Below are positions 1 to 10,999 of a DNA stretch of 64,000 nucleotides, in pieces (the stretch's first letter is position 1; every line of letters starts with the position of its first letter). The DNA comes from Erysipelotrichaceae bacterium (GTDB lineage Bacteria; Bacillota_I; Bacilli_A; Erysipelotrichales; Erysipelotrichaceae): assembly GCA_017473335.1 (NCBI GenBank), contig JAFULN010000009.1, forward strand, positions 18,593-82,592, given 5' to 3'. Below the pieces are notes generated by a model. It had not been told where the DNA came from. It worked only from the letters and a program-made list of their open reading frames with translations, and did no database searches. Made by a program: the position numbers and the translations under genes.

Positions 1-3000
1 TTCCACAGCGCCGCAGGCTGCACAAACATGAGTTACCTCATCAAAGACATGGCTATTCTCGCCACAAATCCATTTCTTATTTTCATCATCCCATGTATAC
101 GACTTTTCACCGGTATACACAGTTCCATCCTTTGGAGCATCCAATATGCTAAAATCATCAGGAAGTATGATTGTACCCTGATTAATAACTGTTCCTTCAA
201 AAGCAATATCATCTTTTGAACATGCAGATAAATCAAGAGTCACTCCCTCATTCACATTCAAAGTAGTCCCTGAAGGAACAGTGAAGGTATAGATCAAACC
301 GTCAATATTTGGAACAATCAGGTTATGAGTCAAAGTAGTGCTGCCATAAACCTGAACTGCTGAAACCGTATTACTCTTTCTCACTGCACCCAAACCATTG
401 ATAGTACCATCTGCCTGTATCTCATCAGCAATCAGACCAATGTCAGAATAATAAATAGATTTGCCAGTTGCAGCATTTAACACCGCATCGGATGCAACCG
501 TGATTATTCCACCAACGTTAACAGCGATAGAACTATTGCTTCCACCACCTGATTGGATTGTCACAGTACCACTTTGAATGAGTAAATTACCTTCTACTTC
601 TATACCATATAGACCATCTCTATCTTCATTACTAGCTCCCTGCATGAATAGTTCTGCACTTTCATCCATTCCAATCATCGTCACTGAAGATGTTGAAAAC
701 AACACCTGACCTTCCAAACTATACAAATTTGTCAAAGAGTTCTTTCCATAGAAGCGAATTGTCAAAGGAACAGACGCAGAAATCACACCAACTTCATCTA
801 CCTCTCCAATATCACTTTGGCTTGTTGCATTGTGCAGCTCAAGAACTGCAGTTTCTGTATCAGAAGCTGGGATGACAAGCATATATCCGTTTCCAGATTT
901 ATAGTATGTATATCGATTGAATTCATTGATAACTCCACCGTACTTATCAACTTCAGTCAAATCTCCGCCATCATAATACAACTGATTTTCAATAATGATT
1001 CCAGCTTCTGTACCAATTTTTACAGTACCGTTACAAGTAATTGTATAATCACCAGCATCTAGATAAGCATAAGAGGCAAACGTAATCTCATCTTCTATGA
1101 TTACATCCGTAAGCAATACAATGGTATCGCCTTCTTTTGCATGCTGAGCCGCTTCTTTCAAATTAGCGTAATTCGTAGTTCCAATCTTAGCCTGAGCCTT
1201 TAAGTTACACTTGCAGCTTTCACTTTCTGTGAAATCATGATCTTCAATCACGTCAGATTGACATTCTGAACACTTGAAACTATGTGTACCATTGCCGTTA
1301 TCCATCACATCGTTCGTATTGCTGCTATGATCACAATAAGTTTCACACTTATTACAGAATCCATTTTCCCACTGATGCTCAGCATAATTCAGCGTTACTG
1401 TAGCATCAAAAGCATTGGATGCAGCCATCATACCACACGGCACATTCACTAAGGTTAAAGATGTACAATCTTTAAATACGCCCTTTTCAACACTCACTTT
1501 ATTCGTCAGGAATGTAACTTCTGTAAGTGCTGTACAGAGAACAAACGCATATTCAGAGATAGACGTTACATTTTCTGGAATCGTGATTTCTTTCAGTGAC
1601 GTACACTCTGCAAATGCACGCCCTCCAATAGACTGTATAGTGGATGGGATTGTTATGCTTTCGATAGATTCACAGAAAGAAAAAGCACCCCTAGGAATCT
1701 CTGTGAGACCAGCTCCAACATTCACAGTTTTCAAATTCTTACTGCCTGCGAAAGCGTTGTCTCCCATTTCAGTCACATTGTCCGCAATGGTTACCTCTAT
1801 CAAATTTTTTGTTCTATAGAAAGCTTCTTCTTCAATCTTTTCCACACTATCAGGAATGGTATAGGAGTTTCCCTCCTTCATTGCAGGATAATGGATTAGT
1901 GTCTTGCCATCTTTACTGAAAAGAACACCATCCACTGACTTGTAAACTGTATTTTCCTCTGCTACATCAAAGCTCTCCAATGCATTACACGTACTAAAGG
2001 CATCATCCGCAATTGATGTTACGGATGCAGGGATAACCACTTCTTTCAAGGAAGAACATATCGCAAACGTCACAGATTCAATGGTTGTTATCTTGCCTGG
2101 AATACTGATTTTTTTAAGTGAGATACACTGAAAGAAAGCAGTATCACCAATTGATTCTAAGCTTTCCGGCAATGTGATTTCTGACAGTTTAGCACAACCC
2201 CAGAATGCATCAGAGCCAATTGTTTTTAGCCCCTCAGAAATATTCACCTTTTCTAAATGTTTTACATAATAGAAAGCATTAGACTCGATTGTCTCTACAG
2301 TGTCTGGAATCGTAAATTCTGCCTCCATTTTATTTTCAGGGTATTTCATTAGAGTTTTTCCATCTTTTGTAAACAGTACTCCATCAATCGATTTATAAAC
2401 GGCATTGGCATCATCTACATGGATTGCAGTCAAAGATGGAATGCTATGATTCCAAAACACCCTTCTACCTATAGTCGATACACTGGCAGAGATATTGACT
2501 TCTTCCAGATTGTTACAATCAATAAATGAACAGTCGCCGATAGAAGTTACACCATCTTCTATGATTACTTTTTTGATGTCATCACGGTGACTCTTCCATG
2601 GAACATCAGAAGATTTAAAATTATTCATAGCACCCGTGCCACTAATTGTGAGTGTGCCATCAGCCAGTGTCCATTTGACATATTTATTACTCGCATCGCA
2701 ATAGCCACTGATCAGTCCACAAACTGTGCAGACATGATCAGCATCAAAGCTATGCTCATTCATCTCACCATAACTTGTTTTACAAAAATCGCAGATTGCC
2801 TGTTTTATGCAGGTAGCTGTACCTCCACTATGCGCTTGGTTATCTACCACAGCATCGCAGTTCGCACATGTCGCATCGTGAGTACCATCGCCATTGGAAG
2901 TCCAATCATAGTCATGAGTCAAAGCAATGCTCTTCCATGTCAGATCGTAATCATTGTTTGATTTGAACCACGTTTTATTTTCGACATCAGGTTTGTATGC

Positions 3001-4038
3001 ATCTTCTGCCTTCAGTTGCCCACAGTCTAAGATAAGATCACAGCCTCCAACATTTACTCCAACCCCATCAAATACATCCCACTCACTTTGATAAATTGAA
3101 GTAACAATTGCGCCAAAAGTGATGGTCTGTAAATGATAACAGCCATAGAAAGCTCCATCCCCAACAGTTGTCACTTTAGGAAGTGTTATACTTTTAAGTG
3201 CATAGGCTTCATAGAATTCATGATCTACAATTTCTGTAGCATCCGAAAGAATTAAATCGACTCTACCGTAATATTGACTCTCTTCTTCTGAATTATCAGC
3301 CAAGAGGTAAAGTGCTTCAGCATAAGCAGGAATATCACCAAAATAGGAAGCGTATATAGCGTGTTCAGTTCCATGAATTACAATAGTTGACATTCCGCTA
3401 TCCACATATCCCCTGATTGTATCCACCAAAGCAGTAATATCATCTTCAGTTGCATCAGTTTTGCCACCTAATGTACTATCGATCGTCAAAGTTCCTGCTT
3501 CAGCATCAACTACATACCAGTTAGTATCATAAACCACAGCGCTGTCTGTACCGCTGCACTGAGTGTAGTCTAAACCACAGATATCACACCAGATATTTGC
3601 TTCTGTACATTTCTCAGCACATTCACATGTTGGTGTCTCTGGTGCAGTGTACTGTGGACAGTTTGTTGCATGTTTCTCATTATCTGTTTCACATGTACAT
3701 AGTGTTTCTAAAAGATTCTGTGCATCTAACTGTTCCTGTTGTTCTAGAGCGGTTGTGCATTCTGTACATTCATAGTGACACTCATGTCCTTCCACTGCTT
3801 CAATGTATCCACAGGTTTCATCATGCATGATGTGCACACATGTCTCTGCACAGGTTTCATCACATTCATGAGTACATTCATGGCCTTCAACAGCTTTTTG
3901 ATAATGACATTCTTCAGTATGTACTGGACGATGCTCACAAAGTCCTGTCTCTTCTGCTTTGACAGGAACTGTGATGTAATTCAGCATCATATTTAAGATA
4001 AGAAAACTTTTTAACACTTTATCCAATGTTCGGTTCAT
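1..4038 (-). CDS. BspA-like leucine-rich-repeat surface protein, 3'-truncated by the window edge
   Basis: The frame stays open without a stop for 1346 codons from an ATG at 4038 to the window edge, so the C-terminus is missing. A signal peptide spans about residues 1-29, ending VPVKA. Residues about 30-165 are packed with Cys and His (ECTHECDETCAETC, CDICGLDYTQC). LRR_5 / BspA-type repeats of the form VTTVGDGAFYGCYHLQTI occur near residue 290 and as a long block at about 480-880. Further Cys-pair segments (CNKCETYC, CSECQSD) follow, then a beta-helix-like region. The final visible residues HVCAACGAVE begin another CxxC unit. Such proteins are typically exported adhesins; a wall anchor would lie outside the window. 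The RBS GGAGGAAAGAAT lies inside the tetR-like gene, and the two frames overlap by 20 bp, so translational coupling is likely. Confidence 0.85.
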   Translation of the reverse strand, partial: MNRTLDKVLKSFLILNMMLNYITVPVKAEETGLCEHRPVHTEECHYQKAVEGHECTHECDETCAETCVHIMHDETCGYIEAVEGHECHYECTECTTALEQQEQLDAQNLLETLCTCETDNEKHATNCPQYTAPETPTCECAEKCTEANIWCDICGLDYTQCSGTDSAVVYDTNWYVVDAEAGTLTIDSTLGGKTDATEDDITALVDTIRGYVDSGMSTIVIHGTEHAIYASYFGDIPAYAEALYLLADNSEEESQYYGRVDLILSDATEIVDHEFYEAYALKSITLPKVTTVGDGAFYGCYHLQTITFGAIVTSIYQSEWDVFDGVGVNVGGCDLILDCGQLKAEDAYKPDVENKTWFKSNNDYDLTWKSIALTHDYDWTSNGDGTHDATCANCDAVVDNQAHSGGTATCIKQAICDFCKTSYGEMNEHSFDADHVCTVCGLISGYCDASNKYVKWTLADGTLTISGTGAMNNFKSSDVPWKSHRDDIKKVIIEDGVTSIGDCSFIDCNNLEEVNISASVSTIGRRVFWNHSIPSLTAIHVDDANAVYKSIDGVLFTKDGKTLMKYPENKMEAEFTIPDTVETIESNAFYYVKHLEKVNISEGLKTIGSDAFWGCAKLSEITLPESLESIGDTAFFQCISLKKISIPGKITTIESVTFAICSSLKEVVIPASVTSIADDAFSTCNALESFDVAEENTVYKSVDGVLFSKDGKTLIHYPAMKEGNSYTIPDSVEKIEEEAFYRTKNLIEVTIADNVTEMGDNAFAGSKNLKTVNVGAGLTEIPRGAFSFCESIESITIPSTIQSIGGRAFAECTSLKEITIPENVTSISEYAFVLCTALTEVTFLTNKVSVEKGVFKDCTSLTLVNVPCGMMAASNAFDATVTLNYAEHQWENGFCNKCETYCDHSSNTNDVMDNGNGTHSFKCSECQSDVIEDHDFTESESCKCNLKAQAKIGTTNYANLKEAAQHAKEGDTIVLLTDVIIEDEITFASYAYLDAGDYTITCNGTVKIGTEAGIIIENQLYYDGGDLTEVDKYGGVINEFNRYTYYKSGNGYMLVIPASDTETAVLELHNATSQSDIGEVDEVGVISASVPLTIRFYGKNSLTNLYSLEGQVLFSTSSVTMIGMDESAELFMQGASNEDRDGLYGIEVEGNLLIQSGTVTIQSGGGSNSSIAVNVGGIITVASDAVLNAATGKSIYYSDIGLIADEIQADGTINGLGAVRKSNTVSAVQVYGSTTLTHNLIVPNIDGLIYTFTVPSGTTLNVNEGVTLDLSACSKDDIAFEGTVINQGTIILPDDFSILDAPKDGTVYTGEKSYTWDDENKKWICGENSHVFDEVTHVCAACGAVE

Positions 4039-4768
4039 ATTCTTTCCTCCGTTGAGTTTGTAAATCCATCAATACCTGCAGACTTGTTTTTTCAACATAA
4101 TCTTTGAAGTCATTCAACATTCCATGTCCTATTTTGTGATAATCCATAGATAAGACTCTGTCGATTTTTGTTTTTCTCAATTCTTCAGGCACATTGTAGA
4201 TACTAAGTATCGTATCGAGTGCTCCTTCAATTCTTAATTCAAGCGACACAGCTCCATGAGTACTCATCAATGTTGAGTATTCAATCCCAGAAACAAGGAT
4301 CTCAGCTTCTTCAAATCTTGCATTGCTCCAGCTTTGACAATATTCTTTGAACACCTCTTTGGCTCGTGCTGTATCGTTCTTACGAATGATTTCTAAACAA
4401 AGCGGACTTCTGTAAGCAGAGATATAGAAATCTTTGGTGATCTCATCATCTTCACACATGGATGCCATTGCAGCCAATTCAAGACAAATTGCCATGATGG
4501 AGCTGTAGCCTTCACTGATTTCTCTTTCAACCATTTCCTGTTGAAATCCGCCAAGAAGTTCAACCAATTCTGCCAGCATATCTTCTTTTGCAGGATAGTG
4601 AAATGTTAAGTTCCCTGGACTGATTTTTAATTCTTTGGCGATATAGCTTACATGCGTATTTGTATATCCATCTTTAAGGAATCTTCTTGCAGCAGCTCTC
4701 ATAATTTCAAGCTTTCTCAATTCGCCTTTATATCTTCTACCCAAGTCATCACTTCCTTGTCTATTCAT
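4019..4768 (-). CDS. TetR/AcrR-family transcriptional regulator
   Basis: 249 aa. The N-terminal helix-turn-helix at about residues 16-62 is typical of TetR (IMRAAARRFLKDGYTNTHV, then IAKELKISPGNLTFHYPAKE). The rest is a helical ligand-binding region with no recognisable ligand. Its last codons overlap the first codons of the giant LRR protein gene, and both read leftward, so the regulator is probably co-transcribed with and controls that gene. A palindrome covers its own -10 box (4797-4822), which suggests autoregulation. The TetR assignment is firm from the HTH; the target is inferred from position. Confidence 0.88.
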   Translation of the reverse strand: MNRQGSDDLGRRYKGELRKLEIMRAAARRFLKDGYTNTHVSYIAKELKISPGNLTFHYPAKEDMLAELVELLGGFQQEMVEREISEGYSSIMAICLELAAMASMCEDDEITKDFYISAYRSPLCLEIIRKNDTARAKEVFKEYCQSWSNARFEEAEILVSGIEYSTLMSTHGAVSLELRIEGALDTILSIYNVPEELRKTKIDRVLSMDYHKIGHGMLNDFKDYVEKTSLQVLMDLQTQRRKEYEPNIG

Positions 4769-4796
4769 TCAAAGGATAATCTTTCCAAACCTACAC

Positions 4797-4822
4797 ACAT
4801 TATAGTGTCGATACTAATATGT
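4797..4822 (-). promoter_or_regulatory. Promoter with palindromic operator of the TetR-like gene
   Basis: A 26-bp imperfect palindrome centred on TCGA (ACAT..TAGT.TCGA.ACTA..ATGT on the minus strand) contains the minus-strand TATAAT -10 box at 4799-4804. A TTGTGT-like -35 lies 18 bp upstream of it. An operator overlapping the -10 box is the usual arrangement for TetR autorepression. The palindrome is read directly; binding is inferred. Confidence 0.55.
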
Positions 4823-4923
4823 ACACAAGAAGTATTTGATGAAATTTCTTTTTATTGAATGTAAACCATGACTGATGACTTGTAATCTAACATTGTTCAG
4901 GTCACAAGAGGAAATAACCCAGA

Positions 4924-4948
4924 GAAAAAGCAGGTCAATTGACCTGCC
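4924..4948 (-). terminator. Rho-independent terminator after the broken SIS gene
   Basis: A perfect 18-bp palindrome (GCAGGTCAATTGACCTGC, 4930-4947) is followed on the minus strand by TTTTTCTC. It lies 19 bp past the stop codon of the SIS pseudogene. Confidence 0.75.
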
Positions 4949-4966
4949 AATTCTTTCTTATCTCGC

Positions 4967-5671
4967 TTACCATCCAAATTCTTTGTAATGAGGATAAACT
5001 TCTGCATTGTTGTAGTCTACACCACCTGGGAAGTTTACGCTCTTGAGAAGGCGTGGAGTCTTGCCTCGCTTCATCATTTCTTCCAGTACTACCGCAGTCA
5101 CTGACCACAAAATATACGAGCTGGCAATTCCGCTTGCTGCTGCAAAGTTAGCTTCAATGCCTTCCACTTCTAGCATTGCCTCAGCTGCTGGTGCACAGTT
5201 GTCCAGTGTCAAATCTACAAAATCGATCAGTTTCTGTCCCGATGAATGAACTGGATCGACACTTCTTGCGTAACTGAGCGAACTCATTGCAATGACTTTG
5301 ATACCCATCTTTTTGGCTTCCCATGCCAAATCAACAACATGCTTTGTACGTCCTGAAACTGATCCTACAAACAGTACATCGCCTGGCTTGATTGTGGATG
5401 CCTTCAAAATGTACGCTCCCAAACCTTCCATGTTCAAATCCATGTCGCTGCTGTCTCTTTCTCTGGCATCAGATTTCACATCTAAATTGTAATGGAAAGT
5501 TCTATAAAATACTGGACCTCCACCTCAATTGAATAAATCCATTTCAATAGAATGGCAAATACCGCTCAGATAAATATTCCCGCCTGCATCAATGGTATCT
5601 GCGATCATTTTCCCTGCAGTTATGATATTTTCTCTTTGTGTGGATTTGATTTGATCAAACAAAAATGTCTT
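4967..5671 (-). pseudogene. SIS-domain protein (UPF0309-like), broken: internal stop and lost 5' end
   Basis: The downstream part, readable from a GTG at 5479, gives 170 aa closely matching the intact SIS protein at 57079-57810 (NMEGLGAYILKAST against DMEGLGAYVLKAST; FVGSVSGRTKHVVDLA in both). Homology continues upstream in the same frame (STQRENIITAGKMIADT, GGNIYLSGICHSI) but is interrupted by TGA at 5525-5527, where the paralogue has Arg in DRGGGP. The match ends near 5665, so the first ten or so codons and the start are gone. The gene is therefore a pseudogene. The surviving 170-aa piece has its own terminator, but no good RBS precedes the GTG, so expression is doubtful. Confidence 0.88.
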
Positions 5672-6028
5672 GATCCTGTCACCTCTTTTGAAATGATTCA
5701 ACTGATCGAATCTCTTCAGTTACAGTATATTATTCTTACAACTTCCCAAAGCTGCATCAGTATGCATCATGATGAACTGTTTGAATATTATCAACAATTC
5801 AACATTGATTTAGATGCCATTCGCACTCAATACAATTTAAACGAGATTCTGCCTTATGCCTTAAAAATCGAAACTATGCCACATACTCCTAAAGAACGTG
5901 AAAACATCAAAGAGAAAGCAGAATCTTTAGGACTCTTTGTCGAAATCAAAGAAACTGCGAATGAAATTACGCTTTCCGTCAGTGAAGACGGAGCTGCACA
6001 TGCACTGAACATATTATTTCATCTTTAA
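5666..6028 (+). pseudogene. 3' fragment of an unidentified gene, possibly HAD-IIB cap region
   Basis: An open frame ends with TAA at 6028. Upstream of about 5665 it merely runs antisense to the SIS pseudogene, so only about 120 C-terminal codons are likely real. The fragment is helix-rich (ERENIKEKAESLGLFVEIKE, then ITLSVSEDGAAHALNILF). The pattern alpha helix, beta hairpin and a closing ..GAAHAL.. faintly resembles the cap-to-core return of Cof-type HAD phosphatases, but no catalytic motif is present and I do not assign a function. No start or RBS is visible. It is probably what remains after a deletion joined two genes near 5665. Confidence 0.4.
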
Positions 6029-6049
6029 AAAAAGACAGGAAATGATGAA

Positions 6050-7175
6050 CCAATGTCATTAAGTTAAGACATTGAAATGTAAAATCGAGCCTAATCACGA
6101 AAGTGATGGGGCTCTTTTTTTGTGTGAATAGCATATAAAAACAAAAAAACACTTGACAAGAATATTGTCGGAATAAAGACATAATCCGAAGGAAATTGTA
6201 GGAGGTATTTTTACACTATGATTTCTAATGTTCCAAATTATGTCTTATCTACCCTTGATAAATGTATTGATCAAGTCAAATCCAACCTTCGTCCATATGT
6301 CACTGATCCAATCTCTGATTTCACAAGAGAACGAAAGCTTAATTTCGAACAGTTGGTCAAATTCTATCTTCAACTTCAAGCGAAATCCAATAACTCAGAA
6401 CTTAATGACTATTTCAATAAGGGTGAATTGATGCCATCTTCTTCTGAACTCAGCCAAGCTAAAGGCAAAGTATCATACAAAGCTTTTGAACGTATCTTTC
6501 ACAAATTTAACCATTCATTCGAATTGAGTAAAACATGGAAAGGCTTTTACATTCTGACTTGTGATGGTTCCGACGTGAATATTCCTTCTGATCACAATGA
6601 CATTGAAACACTTTGCCAAAATGGAACTGCAAAATCATATAATCAATTTCATCTGAATGCACTGTATGACTGTCAAAATGAAATTTATTTGGATGTATCC
6701 ATTGATAGTTCGACAAAAACCAGAGAGTGTGATGCGATGAAACAAATGATAAATCGTGGTTTTTATCCCAAGAAATCCATAATAATTGCCGATCGAGGAT
6801 ATGAAAAGTATGAATTATTTGCGGATTGTAATGAAAAGAATCAGAAATTCGTTGTCCGAGTGAAAGACAAGGATTCAAACGGAATACTTTCAACTGTGGA
6901 TCTACCTGATGGTGAGTTTGATACTGTCATCACTCGCAAACTCACAAGAAAACAGACAAAAGAAACTAAAGAAAACAAAGGGTTTGTCCTTTTGATGAAT
7001 CATTCTGAATTCTCTTATCTTGGAATCAACGATGAATATTATGAACTTTCATTTAGAGTGGTGTGCTTCAAAATCACAGATGATACTTATGAATATCTAA
7101 TCACGAATTTAGATACTACAGAAATTTCAATCCAGGAATTAAAATTATTACTTGTAATAATTCGTTCATTTCCTT
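6050..7175 (+). mobile_element. Remnant of an IS4-family insertion sequence, right part missing
   Basis: The element comprises a probable left end near 6050 (AATGTCATTAAGTTAAGAC), a protective hairpin, a TTGACA-containing leader at about 6153 and the N-terminal three quarters of an IS4-type transposase. No matching right inverted repeat is seen, because the element is cut where the transposase loses homology near 7145. The left boundary is an estimate; the right one is where the transposase changes character. Confidence 0.6.
6087..6121 (+). terminator. Hairpin terminator at the left side of the IS4-type remnant
   Basis: The stem GAGCC..ATCAC / GTGAT..GGCTC with a GAAA loop is followed by seven or more T. 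It sits between the preceding fragment and the transposase, where it would shield the transposase from outside transcription, as often seen at IS ends. Confidence 0.7.
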
Positions 7176-7186
7176 TTGTACAGTGA
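6218..7186 (+). pseudogene. IS4-family DDE transposase, C-terminally truncated
   Basis: 322 aa remain; relatives run to about 420-450 aa. The first Asp motif (YILTCDGSDVNIPS, about residue 115) and the second (IIADRGYEKYELFADCNEKN, about residue 190) are present. Homology continues to YEYLITNLDTTEISIQELK. The conserved Y-(2)-R-(3)-E-(6)-K block carrying the catalytic Glu should follow, but the frame ends in an unrelated tail, LLLVIIRSFPFVQ. Without the Glu it cannot be active. RBS GTAGGAGGT precedes ATG 6218. Confidence 0.85.
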
Positions 7187-7187
7187 C

Positions 7188-7517
7188 TTACAAAATAGAT
7201 ATCTTCCTTCCACCTTGCAACAGCATTTCTATTTTTTCTTGTTTTCCATGATATCCAATAAAAAACTCAATATTACCTATAATTTCTGCTTTAGATAGAA
7301 TGTGATTATCTATGACCCATCTTAAAAGTCTATGACGTTCATCAGTCGACATTCCGTCTTGTCTAACACTATAACCACAACTTCCCAATTTTGAAACTTT
7401 ATTTAAATTGAAGCCTTCTGCAGGCTGATCTTCGAACACAAAATGAAATACTGGATAACGATTTTTATCATATAAATTTTGTAGCGCTTCATATTTTTCT
7501 GTCTGTATTATATTGAT
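7188..7517 (-). pseudogene. Gene fragment with a conserved Firmicutes C-terminal helical motif, function unknown
   Basis: The frame opens at 7517 just after a TAA and has no convincing start. A GTG at 7439 gives 83 aa without an RBS. The readable protein includes YPVFHFVFEDQPAEGFNLNK, then a segment of the type GYSVRQDGMSTDERHRLL..IIDNHILSKAEIIGNIEFFI. This type I recall as a short C-terminal region in various Firmicutes and mobile-element proteins. It stops abruptly at the truncated IS4 end, so both ends look missing. Most likely the debris of a larger gene cut during the IS rearrangement. Confidence 0.4.
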
Positions 7518-7520
7518 TTA

Positions 7521-7820
7521 AGAAAACACACAATCAATTATAATCGTGTTCACTTTGAAAATATAATTATCTAGTCTCTTCAATATATCCAAACTTTCAA
7601 AAAAAGTTTTCACAACATAACAGTATATTGGAGAAACGGATTTTTAGCCAGCAATTTCTCAGCATAGAAAATGCAGTCCTCCTAATCAATATTATGATGC
7701 TAAGATACTGAAATGAATGATCCAAGCCACGATCAGTGATTTAAAAATTCACATATTTTTTTCTTTTACTCTTTTCTATTTTGAGTAAAATAAAAAAGTA
7801 ATAAATTTGGAGGATTTATT
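7521..7820. other. AT-rich intergenic stretch with one hairpin
   Basis: No open frame or RNA gene is apparent. The only structure noted is an 8-bp inverted repeat, TTTTACTC (7764-7771) and GAGTAAAA (7783-7790), about 30 bp before the small ORF that precedes pyrG. It could be an operator or a weak terminator. I see no clear -35/-10 pair. Confidence 0.5.
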
Positions 7821-9555
<1,735 letters not shown>

Positions 9556-9656
9556 TGAGTTCACTCATATTCCTATGCAAACTCTCTTTTAGCTATTTAA
9601 GATTAGATATTTTATAGCATCAATCTACTTCATCTTTAGAAATTTATTAAGACCTC

Positions 9657-10299
9657 ATGGTACTTGCAAGCTTTCTAATAATTTATCTGAAAATATCAAT
9701 TCTTAAATCAGATAAACGTCAAAGAAAAGCGAATCTGATACTGCTGGAAGACTTAGTTCCAGATAATCATATCTTGAGAAAGATAGATAAAGTGATAGAT
9801 TTCAGCTTTATTTATGAATATTTGGAGCCTCTATACAGTGAAATCTGCAGACCAAGCATCGATCCAGTCATCCTGTTCAAACTGACTTTTTCTTGATCGT
9901 CTAGACAATCGGCATAGTATGAAAAAGACCTGTGAAGAAGCACAGGTAATTCTTGCATACCGTTGGTATCTTGGAATTGATTTGGATGAAAAGATTCCAC
10001 ATTACAGTGATTTTTCGAAGAACTACACTCGAAAATACTGTAAGGAAATAGAAGTGATCAATTTCAAAGGAGAAAAAGAAATGAAGACGATCTTCCGAAT
10101 CATCTTCGAAAAGATATTGGAAGAAGCGATGGGAAGAGGATTCATCGATGCCACTCATATTTATATGGATTCAACACATATCAAAGCTAACGCCAATAAG
10201 AAAAAGTAGCGAAGAAGATCGTTGAAGCAGAAAGTAAGCTCTATCAAGAAGAACTTGAAAAAGAAATTGACTATGAACATAAAAACAAAAAAATGAGGC
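9657..10299 (+). pseudogene. IS1182-family transposase remnant, frameshifted and truncated
   Basis: Three frames together read as the N-terminal part of an IS1182-type transposase. The first covers 9657-9896 (LLEDLVPDNHILRKIDKVID, then RPSIDPVILFKLTF). The second covers about 9897-10209 after a frame change near 9896 (SMKKTCEEAQVILAYRWYLG, then GFIDATHIYMDSTHIKANAN). The third runs to about 10299 after another change at the AAAAAG run near 10205 (VAKKIVEAESKLYQEELEKE). The catalytic C-terminal half is absent and no terminal repeats were found. Inactive relic. Confidence 0.85.
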
Positions 10300-10343
10300 G
10301 TTCCAACCTTGGTGGTTGAAATACCCCATTTTGTCGAATGTCT

Positions 10344-10374
10344 GAAACGGGATTATTTCCCGTTTCTTTTTTGC
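10344..10374 (+). terminator. Hairpin with T-run overlapping the 3' end of the Nudix gene
   Basis: GAAACGGG...CCCGTTTC followed on the plus strand by TTTTTTG. It would stop plus-strand transcription from the IS1182 relic, and it overlaps the stop codon of the convergent Nudix gene. Confidence 0.6.
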
Positions 10375-10883
10375 ATAATTTTAAATGTCATTGCCATTGT
10401 CTTGGCATCAACGATTTCATTATTCATAATCATTTCTGTCAATTCTTCCAATGTATATCGTTTCAAAGAAAGATTTTCATCACGATCAAAATCTGTACCT
10501 ACATACTTTCCGCAGCGTCCCATATACATATAGATTCTTTCCTGCAGATATGCACCTGTTGGCACACAGAATCCCAGATACTCTACATCCAGTGCTTCAT
10601 AGCCTGTTTCTTCCTGAGCTTCACGAATAACTGTTTCCAGTGGATCTTCCCCAGGTTCCAGTTTACCTGCTGGATATTCCAGCATTTCTAACTGCTGTGC
10701 ATAACGATATTGAGAAACCAGAAGATACTTTCCATCTTCATCCATCATCGCAATGCTTGCTCCACCTGGATGTTCAATGATTTCGCGTTCTGCAATGATT
10801 CCACCATCACATTCCACAACATCATTTCTCAGATTTACAATTCTTCCATCATATATTCTTGTTGTACTGATATGTTTTTCCAT
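10353..10883 (-). CDS. nudF: Nudix hydrolase, ADP-ribose pyrophosphatase type
   Basis: 176 aa. The Nudix box reads G-KLEPG-E-DPLETVI-RE-AQ-EE-T-G-Y (about residues 72-94), matching Gx5Ex7REUxEExGU with every metal-binding Glu. The upstream LVSQYRYAQQLEMLEYPAGK segment is typical of the ADP-ribose pyrophosphatase subgroup, which hydrolyses ADP-ribose to AMP and ribose-5-phosphate. It is a monocistronic unit on the minus strand, divergent from the DUF1810 gene. Confidence 0.88.
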   Translation of the reverse strand: MEKHISTTRIYDGRIVNLRNDVVECDGGIIAEREIIEHPGGASIAMMDEDGKYLLVSQYRYAQQLEMLEYPAGKLEPGEDPLETVIREAQEETGYEALDVEYLGFCVPTGAYLQERIYMYMGRCGKYVGTDFDRDENLSLKRYTLEELTEMIMNNEIVDAKTMAMTFKIMQKRNGK

Positions 10884-10999
10884 AATATTTCACATCCCGT
10901 TGCTTATTGTAACATAAATCATCTTTTGTGTGAATTTCTTCTAGTTTTGTTGATGCTTTTTTCTACAAAAAGGTATACTTAATAAAAAGGAGCTCTATC

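Noticed and set aside
1415..1819. Plus-strand frames inside the LRR gene
   Set aside because: They are mirror frames caused by the repeat structure of the minus-strand gene and lack RBSs.
5552..5665. 5' part of the plus-strand frame ending at 6028
   Set aside because: It is the exact antisense of the SIS pseudogene, so its open frame there has no independent support.
9812..10158. Minus-strand frames across the IS1182 relic
   Set aside because: Antisense to recognisable transposase sequence, with no RBS or homology.
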